Origin: Flammulina velutipes
Lineage: Eukaryota; Basidiomycota; Agaricomycetes; Agaricales; Physalacriaceae
Direction of reading: 5' to 3'
DNA: 64,000 nt
Assembly (NCBI GenBank): GCA_011800155.1
Contig: CM022375.1
Location: 2,604,001-2,668,000 of the forward strand
Below are positions 55,761 to 64,000 of this stretch, piece by piece; position 1 is the stretch's first letter, and each line of letters starts with the position of its first letter. Made by a program: the position numbers and the translations under genes. The notes under the pieces are model-generated. The model made no database searches, had not been told where the DNA came from, and worked only from the letters and a program-made list of their open reading frames with translations.

Positions 55761-55928
55761 TGTAAGGGATTCGCTCCCTTACGGACCGTATTTACGTAAT
55801 ATTACCTTTTAAGTACTAGTTCGACGTTTTACAACGTCGTCTTTTACCCTCATGTCTTTACTGTAGAAACTTTTCCGAATCTATTGCGATTCAAGTTCTA
55901 CGGTCTGAACTAAGGGTTACTTTTTACA
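55761..55928 (+). repeat. 3' LTR of element A
   Basis: 168 bp, no difference seen from 2189-2356. It is preceded by a G-rich tract (GCGGGGGGTA), the likely polypurine primer. CTGAT follows at 55929-55933. Confidence 0.93.
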
Positions 55929-55933
55929 CTGAT

Positions 55934-57731
55934 CGTGTTTGGATGCACCATCTGTTCTTTTTTTAATTTCTCCGCAGACTCGCAGCGTCGCAAGAAGATC
56001 AGTCGTACAAGTCTCCAGGAGATTGGAATATGTTGAAGCTTTGCGCTTATGGGATATTTGTCAACTCGCTGGTTTCACATTTACTTATTCGAACCGTAGA
56101 CTTCACTATTGTACGCATTTTCAACTCAATTTTACAGTTAACTGGACTTAGTCTGTGTTCCAGATAGGCCTTCACACTTGGACTTGCTGTCAGGGCCAAA
56201 CAGGTGGTCACCACTATGTATTCCCCAACTCCCCGTCCTGCCGTTATCTCGACCCTTTGACGATGCGCCCTGCTGTACATGGTTTGCCGATTCCAAACGA
56301 CTGATCTACCCACCAGCCACGTCGTCTTCCAGTGTTGGATTTTGACGTACATGCGAGTCGGTGGAATCGGACCGGCCTCATTTACTTACATGCTTTCCGC
56401 ACGTCTCTTTCCTTACCGTTTGCCTCGACGTACGTACAGTCTGCTGGTACAAACGGATTATTCTTTTGCTTTGCTTTTTGTCTGCTGCCGCCGCTATCTT
56501 TTCCACGTCTGCGACTATCGACATCTAACATCCAGCAATCTCTGCGTCCAATTATTGTACGTGGTTACCTCAGCTACCTGGAAATTTTCTCACCTAAACC
56601 TAGATGCGCATTCCCATTCTCAAAACAAATCTTTAGGTGCCGACAACGAGCGATCCGTAAACCTCCAGTTCACGGCCAGCCGACGTTAAACGATACCGCG
56701 CCCCACCGAGACTGTCGATCCCAAAGATAAACATTGCTCGACTCCCACACGCTCCCATCATCATATATGCACTTCGACCCAAGTCGATGTCAACAAGGGC
56801 GAGGACGATGAAGTCAACATCCTGGAATCTGCCATTGACGGTAGGATCGTGTGTTGCGTGTTAGCGGGAGGCTAGGCGTAGAGGTCGAGGATTTTTGGCA
56901 TATAGAACGGGGCGTAGGGTCAGCTCGCGGGATTGGCAGCTTAGAATTGAGTGAACGAGATATATGTTGGCAATGGACGATTCCTTCCCGCCGTTACACA
57001 CCTCGTTGGCGTCCATCTCATGCATACCATGCTGCGTTTGGGCTAGGGTTGACGGAACAGAGGAGGGTGTTCAACCTGTCGCATTTGGTCGATGGCTTCT
57101 TCATAGCTGGGTCGCACCTTTGCACGGTGGGATGATTGTTCTAGTGTCTGCCATTCATTCGTCGTATGCCATTCTTTTTCGGTCTGGCCATTTTCTGACC
57201 CTAACCCTAGATGTATGCCCTTGAGTCTCATTCCCATCTTCCAGAGCTGCCATAACGACAACGCAAAGGCGCGGCCCTCTTGCCGGTACCATGGTCTCCA
57301 ATGACGAGTACATTCTATATCTCGTCGTCGTTCATTCTCATCCTTCTTGTATCTCTGGCTTGTTAGTCGTTCTCCATGTTTCCGGCGAAATTTCCACTGC
57401 TAAACGGCCACGAATACGGCCATCTTCCCGTCCTCCGCACTCCTGAACTGAGGGGCGACAAATTATTATGGGATCGTGTCTGTTTCGGGTCGAGTACACG
57501 TTGTTTGATTCTGTTGTCGAGATGTAGTGAGGCAAGATTACAGGATTCCTCGCGCACTTGCACGTTTATGGCGATATCGACTCTTGTAACCTGGGGTGTT
57601 CGGAATAGGCAAGAGCGACATCGGTCTCCACCTCTTTCCTTTGCAGTTAGAGCATGCTCCTTACCGATCCCGACGCATGACCTTTAGGGGCTCCTGGAAT
57701 TATGTCTGCATCATTCACACATAATGATAAT
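55934..57731. other. Former upstream region of F-box gene 1, and 3' flank of F-box gene 2
   Basis: Before element A landed, 55934 was next to 2188. The left part is therefore the original promoter side of the first F-box gene. Part of 57150-57400 resembles bases 1-165 and 63835-64000. No supportable gene is seen. Confidence 0.5.
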
Positions 57732-59026
57732 CTAGGCGCAAGCGCCGTTCAACCCCTTGTACGACCAGAAAATCTCTCCGCTTCCTCCTTCGAGGAATTT
57801 CTCCGTGATCAAAGGGTAAATGTGCGCCACCTGCTCACGAACATACTCATCTGGGTGTTCGACTGCACTCGCCTGGCTTTGAAGATTAACTCGGACATCA
57901 AATCTCTTTAAATCCAAAGATACCAGCACCCTATCCAGTTCTTTGTTTGTGTTTGATACTGCCCAATTCGGTTTACCGATTTGGAGGTGAGCGCGCATCG
58001 TGACGTGCTTCAGCGTACCGCACGAGGTTTTGATATTATCATAGAAGATGCTGGGGTGTAGGAGCTGAGTTTCTTCCTCTGCGTCGACGAAGAACGTGTA
58101 ATTCTGGATGCTGGCAGGGAGCGTGAGACGCATAGGCGGGAATACATCCTCTGGCATCCAATGCGAATCTACATCTAGATGAGTATGCAATTGAATTGAC
58201 CTGAATCATCGAGGGACTTACCTTCGACTGCGCGTAGTTCAAACTCGACTAACGATGAGCTATACTTCTTTAGCAGCGTGTTGACGCGGGCATCTATAAA
58301 CGAGCCCGTGGTATCCGATACCCCAAGATGTCGAAGATCCCGGAATGGCGATTTGGGGCTACAGATAAAGTCGAGGAACCAGAGATGTTCCGCCTGGGAT
58401 ATGTCGAGAGATAGATGAGATATCGTTGGGAGGGGGTCCGCGTCGGGAAACTTATATGCTTCCCACTCGAGGGGCTCACATCTGTCGAGGAAGAAGTGTT
58501 CGTCTTCCTCGTATTTGTCTTCGTCATACTCATAAGGCCAGATATCCTGAGCATCGAGATAGAAATCGTACAGCCCGAAATGAGACAACGTGAGGGAGGT
58601 GAGGCGAGGGATGGTTTGGAGAAGGTCCATCAGCCCAGTGGATCTCATACAGCCAAATGACAAGGTGAGTGACGTGAGGTTGGCGTGGGTGGATAGAGAA
58701 GATATCTCTTGGAGGCAATATTTTGGCGTGTATGTTAAGGCTTCCACATTGATCGCACTGAGGATAACTGTTTCAGCTCCGCGCTGTTGAGTGTTGACAG
58801 TGAGTTTGTGGATTAGAGTAAAATGCTGTATGCTGTGTTCTTTGATGGCAAGAAGACGCGGTAATCCTGCCTCAGAGACGTGTACATCGTTGAAGCGATG
58901 TGTGTGAATGAAAGGGGTAGCGTCTTTCCAGACGAGACCAAGTGCCGAAAGGGAAGGTTCGGGATCCCGACTGTACCATATTTCGTCAACGACGAGAGCC
59001 TTTATTTCTGGAGGGATGTGGACCAT
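57732..59026 (-). CDS. F-box-like/leucine-rich protein, copy 2
   Basis: Exons 59026-58222 and 58174-57732 give about 415 aa. The N-terminus (IPPEIKALVVDEIW...LSALGLVWKDATPFI) is the same F-box-like motif as in the copy at 848-2146. The leucine-rich body (LTSLTLSF, RLTSLTLSHFGL) and C-terminal half (LVSLDLKRFDVRVN, EKFLEGGSGEIFW) also match. The 47-bp intron is phased by comparison with copy 1. The 5' flank is also related to copy 1 up to the point where element A entered. It is probably an SCF substrate receptor by family inference only. Confidence 0.8.
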
Positions 59027-59730
59027 TTGACTTATGGTGGCGAGATGGAAAAGAACTCGATCGGTCGATCATCATGATTTGCGACGTTTGAAGGTGTTGA
59101 CAGTAGAGAGCGACATTTCATGTGGGTAGTATGTATACACGTCTTAATGGCTCAACGTAAACGACGATGATTTGTTGAGCTCACCGGTCGTCGCCGTTGG
59201 CAGCAAGAGGGATGCGGGGTCCCGGCCCGTTGAGCCGAGAACTTGCTTACAACCATCATCTAGTCTGCGTACGGCTGCCATACTCTCTACCGCGGCTGTC
59301 ATTGGTCGATGCGCGCTGTTCATATACCAAATGGAAAATGGACGATTTATTCCCTCACGGTTACATCTCATCGTCATCCATCCCCGCTCATAGGATGGTG
59401 CCCGCCAAGCGCTGACAACCTTGCTATGCACATTCCGGAAGTGTCGGTCGGCCGGACCTCTCCCAGCACTGCGGGTGCGGTTCTCATCAGTCTTCGCGTC
59501 CCTCTTAGCCTGCCGCTACCGACACGTACACTTCAAACCCCTAAATTCATCCATTCACATCCCCCAGCTTCCTTCCCTCCAGGCTCACACTCTCATTTCA
59601 TGTGTCTTCACGCAGAGGCTGAGAAATTATTATCCATTCGACACCTTCCATGCGGGAAACGCGTAACTGTGGTGAATCGTTTACTGTTCAAGCAGTGTAG
59701 TACCGGGTGAAGGTTTGGATTGAGAATTTG
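59027..59730. other. Intergenic region
   Basis: About 700 bp between the DUF6535 gene stop and the F-box start. No gene or clear element is seen. The first 60 bp are related to the leader of F-box copy 1. Confidence 0.5.
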
Positions 59731-62067
59731 TTAGGAGGAGCAAGGACTACTGAAATTCTGGCTACTTACAACGGAGTATTGTATATGTGAATGTACGCCT
59801 CCAGTCTCAATCCAGAATTCCGTAAACTGTGCAAAGTTATCGAAAAGAAATGTAGCTAATGATACAGTCGAAAGGGGGGATGGAGGAGATAGTTCGAAAT
59901 AGCGCCGGCGGGTGGCAAATAATTCGGAAAATCGTAAAAGTGTGAAGGGTTTATTTACCTCCTTGAATATGTTCTGGTCATGGTCACGGTATACATCTAG
60001 CATACGTTCCCACACGGTGCACCGCAGTGTCGAAGGAATGTTGACCTGCTTGAGCCAGTCCTCCTTGTCTGAATCGATGCGGGGCGTACTTCCATTCATG
60101 CAGATATCTGTTACTGATTCCTCATTATCAATGGTATCCGTGGAACCTACAGCCCTAGTAAACACCGACCACCAGATCCATGATGGAGCCTCAAGCTCTA
60201 CCGACACATCCTTCCTCCCAGCAACAAAACTGAACACTTGAGCGGGTGACAGGTCTTGCGGTTCTTCGTCCTCCATATACACTCTAGAGGGACAGTTGTG
60301 AACAGCAGTCATCAGCAGCATAGTGTATGTGTGGCAATGAACAGGCGCCGCCCCTCTATGGAGCATATAAAATGCGGGTGAATCTATCATTGAAGCACCT
60401 CGCATGATGCGTTCAACAATTCTCTCATCTGCTGCCTGGCGTAAGTCACCAGCCTGGATGTGTGGGAGGAAAAATTGCCACTGTTGTTCGAGAGCTTTGT
60501 GGATGGATGGATGTGTGCTACTAAACATGAGTGAAGGATGATACACCGATCCTAGAGCCTCGACAACGACGGCTTTCGCGGAAATATCTGATGTAGTTTG
60601 GCCAAGACATGATAATGCACCAGTAATCCCAAGAGGGTCATCCCACCCGTCCTTGCCATTAGCGCATGTTCGCTCGACATCTTTGAGAGGTGTGGACAAA
60701 CGATCGAAACGGCGAGACAAGTTGTCTAATACGCGTGATGACATCCAGTCCTCCTTGTGCCGTACTACTCCCAGGTTCTCCATCAGGATAAGTGATTTCC
60801 ACCACGGCCGCATAACAAAGAGTAAGAATATCACGGGGATGATTTTAACCAGTCCCCAAAGAGTGTTTAACATTTCTGATAGAGGAGTGCGATACGGACA
60901 TTGGATGAAGATGACTGGGAGGGTGTTTGTAATGACATATGCACCACAGAGGAAGCCAGCGATCCCGGCGATGACACAAGCAACTATGTTGTTCAATGGA
61001 AGGAGGAAGACAACAAGGCCGGACAAGAAAAGGAAGAGGGACATGTGAAGGATCATAGGAAGAAGGCCAATGATGAGTCGCACGCCCCACTTCTCAAAGC
61101 CATCGTAGCGGAATTGTCGGATGAGCGCGCGCTCGCGGGCTGTGCCGGATATGAAGGAGGAGTACTGACGCAGCCACTGCTTTGCAATGACAGCGAGGAG
61201 TGCAGTGGAGAGACTCAGCGCGAGACTGATGAACCAAAGGCCATTGACCCATATGTCTGTGCGGGATGCGGCGAACGATGTATCGGCGGCGGGGATGGAG
61301 GAGAAAGACGTCCTGTTTTCCTGGGCGCGCTGGAGGGAAATCATTTCACGGAGTAGGGAGTTCGATACATCGGTTTTGTCCGGGGAGAGGGATTGGGATG
61401 TTTGTACGACGAACGTTGTCAAAACAGACGCAAAGAGACCAGCCTAGAGAACTTTGTTAGCCATTTCTCTACGCTACAAAAATAGGATTCTCACGAAGAC
61501 GAGAAGGATATCTAGGCTATCGCCGGCTTCAACGACCATGTCGTTGTCGAAAAGTTGACTCTCGTCGTTGTAAACGTGGAAGACGCGTGCATTTTCATCG
61601 GTTTCCTTGTAAATTGGATCTTCGGGATACTTCTGCTTGTAGTCCATGGGCACTGCGCATAACTTTCAGTTGGATACGGTGCAAGGAGAGGCTGGGAGGG
61701 ACTTACGACCTCCTTGAGGGCGCTGTCCCCGAAGCTGGTCGGTATGCAGGCCGAATCGTTTGTGCGGAAGACGCTCGCGTTGACCGCCCACAGTTGGGTC
61801 TATGCGAGTACCCGTAGATGTCGGCTCATCGCGCGATTCCATAGGATCGGTTGGTGGCGCGCCTCCCGACGGGGCACTGGGAGCGGATGCTCCAGCGTCA
61901 GGAATAGACTGCGAATTGCGAGGGACGAGTTCGATATCATCCTGCACCACGGCGTTCGGTTCATCCTGTAGCGGAGCCTGGCCGCCGTTTTCGAGGATAG
62001 ATGCAGATTTGAAGGAGTTCCTCGTACTCGATCGAGACGACTTTCGAGAGCGGGGACGAGAGGGCAT
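59731..62067 (-). CDS. DUF6535-family membrane protein
   Basis: Exons 62067-61707, 61652-61495 and 61443-59731 give about 743 aa. The N-terminal 120 residues are disordered (SRPRSRKSSRSSTR). Then comes the conserved block MDYKQKYPEDP, ARVFHVYNDE, LDILLVFAGLF and TTFVVQTSQSL. Hydrophobic segments follow: ISLALSLSTALLAVIAK, IIGLLPMILHMSLFLFLSGL and a third around IVACVIAGIAGFL. WVNGLWF and RERALIRQFRYDG between them are family hallmarks of DUF6535, a membrane family expanded in Agaricomycetes with no known function. The C-terminal 350 residues are cytosolic-looking and less conserved. Frame intact; host gene next to the transposon block. Confidence 0.85.
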
Positions 62068-64000
62068 CGTAGGTTGAGGTAGAGTTGGATAGGAAGCGAT
62101 CGAAGACGATGGGGAGGAGGAGTATTGGTGTGAAAATTGAGCGGTGAACAGCCTTCAGAACTTTGACAGCTGAGATGTTGATAGGCGCTGTGCGGGCGGT
62201 GTACAGTCGTTCAATAATAGAAATTGAGTAGTCTTGCAGGAGATGCCATCATGATGACAACGAAGCCTTCTCCACCTGTACAAGAATGATAGACGCCCGG
62301 ACGGAGATCAAGTGTGGTCGGTTTCGCTTCCATGTCACAGGTATTCATAAAGGTTTGTTAGTAAATGTCAACCTCAAATGTAAATAAACATTCCGGCGAG
62401 GACTGAGAGCGAAAGCTATAGAGACTGCGAAATTCGTTGGAGAATTGATGTGGCGTAAAGAGAAGTACGGTAGTGCGGTCCGTTCTGCCGGTGCTGCTTG
62501 CTCTTCGACCATCATCTCAATTTTCCTATTCTTCCGCTGCGTCACGTCGTTGCGAAAGGACGAATTGTCAGCCATTCACGTCTAAAAGTCACCTGGAAAA
62601 TGTAATTTTCATGCGTGGGCACCCTTTTTTCGTAGGTCGCTACATAGCTTACTGGCTATACATTTACTTACCAGAACCTTAGACAACCTCTCTACGCGTT
62701 CTCTCGTACTAGACCTCTCAGCGGAGCACGACACGTGTCCGAGAACGAGCCAGGTGTTACTGTCACCAGCCTGGCATCAGACAAGTTCTTTTACCATCCC
62801 ACCCTACACCGCTGGTATGATAATGCCTACCTGCCTCGACGGACTCGTACCAGACGACCGATTCTCTCCCTGTCATTACCCGCCGGCGTCGTCGTCCAGA
62901 ATTCGCGGACACCCATGTCCTTGGAGACGTATTAAAATCTACTTTTGCCCTTCAGGCCGGCGGAGACGAGGCGCGTGCAATCTGTCAACCCTTCGCCTAC
63001 GCGGTATGGTGAGCTCGCAGTGGGTTGGATGTCTGCCTCTCAAATGGAATATCTGCCTTCCATTGTCGTACGTGGCTCCCCGCAACTGTCTGACAAATTT
63101 CTTACCCTAACTCTAGCTATCGCAACCTCTCTTACACAAATCCAGGAAGCATCCATGGGCCAGCCCCGGTTCCGTCGAGCAGTCCATTCTTCATACCAGA
63201 TATCCTACCCTAGGCCACTCTTCTCTCAGTTTTCGTCCAGGACATGACCGATCGACATCGAATGCTAGCGTCAATGGCACACATATCCTCGTCTCAGCTC
63301 CATCTATTGCGCCGAGACCATCCAATGTTTGCCGCCCATCCTTTCTTGGTCCCGAACGTCCACGTCCTCATCGACCAAAGATAATCAGGCCGACGGGATC
63401 GAGGACGGAGAAGACGATCATCCTGGCATAACAGTGGCATCCTGCACCAAGAGGTTGAGGATCCTAGCATGCGTCTGGCAGGCTGAACGTTTATTCTCTG
63501 GAGGTGTATAATGGGGCCAGGGACAAGGGGAATCCATCGACGCCCATAAAACCGTGCATGCTTGTCAGGATGGAGTAGGGCAAGTTTGGGCAGGTGACTG
63601 AGATAGTCTTCGATACGGCCCTCGCTTCGCTAAACAACTTTTCAATCCCACCGACACACACCCTGTTGGCGTCGACTTCCCGCATCGTGTTTCCCGACGT
63701 CCCAGGCGTCGAAATGCCTTGCCAATCCATGTTGACGAAGGAGGAAGGGGATATTTCAGCTGTCGCATGTCGCCCATGGCTTCGGAGCTGGGTCGTGTGT
63801 TTGGACACGGAAATGCATGGATCGTTGTGGTACTTGATCCTCCTTCGTGGTCGTAAGTCGCCTTTTCGGGATCCAGTAATTTTCTGACCCTAACCCTAGT
63901 TGCACACCCTTTGGTCCTCCTACTATCCTCGCTTATGACACTCTCGCATAGATACCGTCGTCACCTACGTCCACGCTTCATGACCAGCTCGCGTCCATTT
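62068..64000. other. Intergenic region with dispersed F-box-flank repeats
   Basis: About 1.9 kb with only short chance frames. Near 63100 and again at 63870-64000 it contains variants of the block found downstream of the F-box genes (TTTTCTGACCCTAACCCTAG). The right one also matches CACTCTCGCAT and CACGCTTCATGA of bases 1-165. A third minus-strand F-box copy may start beyond the window edge. Confidence 0.45.

Larger units (their letters stand above)
2189..55928 (+). mobile_element. Element A: chromodomain Ty3/gypsy retrotransposon with nested insertions
   Basis: Bounded by two 168-bp LTRs (2189-2356 and 55761-55928) that begin TGTAAGGG and end TTTTTACA. A perfect 5-bp target duplication CTGAT lies at 2184-2188 and 55929-55933. 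Order of parts: gag, protease, reverse transcriptase, RNase H, integrase, chromodomain, accessory gene. The order RT-RNase H-integrase plus a C-terminal chromodomain places it in Ty3/gypsy, among the chromoviruses. A Plavaka element (5078-18022) and a hAT element (21697-52167) interrupt it. Without them A would be about 10.3 kb. The LTRs look identical, which implies recent insertion. Confidence 0.93.

Noticed and set aside
57180..57215. Telomere-like CCCTAACCCTAG
   Set aside because: Under two units, present in each F-box flank repeat and in a gene context. Not a telomere or a relic array.
59144..59710. Short plus- and minus-strand frames in the intergenic region
   Set aside because: Low-complexity composition, no splice-joined continuation and no recognisable motif.
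1..64000. CRISPR array, tRNA or rRNA genes
   Set aside because: No regular spacer array was seen, and no cloverleaf or rRNA segment recognised by eye. A tRNA scan would settle it.

Overview
The window reads as nuclear DNA of a mushroom-forming basidiomycete (Agaricomycetes). Genes carry many short introns of about 45-60 bp. The host genes belong to families typical of that class: F-box-like proteins and a DUF6535 membrane protein. The mobile elements (Plavaka, GGTCCGG-rich hAT, long Ty3/gypsy elements) are typical of that class too. No species is assigned.

Layout. Host DNA is confined to the two ends: an F-box-like gene (848-2146, minus), its two-exon paralog (57732-59026, minus) and a DUF6535 gene (59731-62067, minus). 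Between them, 2189-55928 is one insertion that grew by nesting. Element A is a chromodomain Ty3/gypsy retrotransposon with 168-bp LTRs and a perfect 5-bp target duplication. It sits 42 bp upstream of the first F-box start codon. Inside A are (i) a 12.9-kb Plavaka transposon at 5078-18022, inserted at a TA within gag-pro, and (ii) a hAT element at 21697-52167 with an 8-bp target duplication inside the integrase zinc-binding domain. The hAT is only about 0.89 kb but was itself hit by Ty3/gypsy element B (22492-52072, plus). B was hit by Ty3/gypsy element C (29974-47364, minus). A 602-bp hAT-type MITE (10376-10977) sits in a Plavaka cargo gene. In A the reading frame is continuous across both insertion points, so A was coding-competent, apart from one TGA, when it was hit.

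The most interesting content is the Plavaka element. Beside a spliced transposase of about 1095 aa with all expected regions, it carries three minus-strand cargo genes. One encodes a TET/JBP-type 2-oxoglutarate/Fe(II) dioxygenase with its HxD...H...R residues intact, the family that oxidises 5-methylcytosine. The other two are basic proteins of unknown function. A transposon carrying its own DNA-demethylation enzyme suggests it modifies the epigenetic state of itself or of its target.

All three LTR elements carry extra spliced genes between integrase and the 3' LTR. A has one sense gene, B two antisense genes, and C two antisense genes plus one sense gene. B and C also repeat their polypurine-tract sequence at the borders of these accessory blocks, as if the blocks had been captured in steps. 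C is peppered with short TTCCG...CGGAA hairpins in its LTRs, introns, spacers and even coding sequence.
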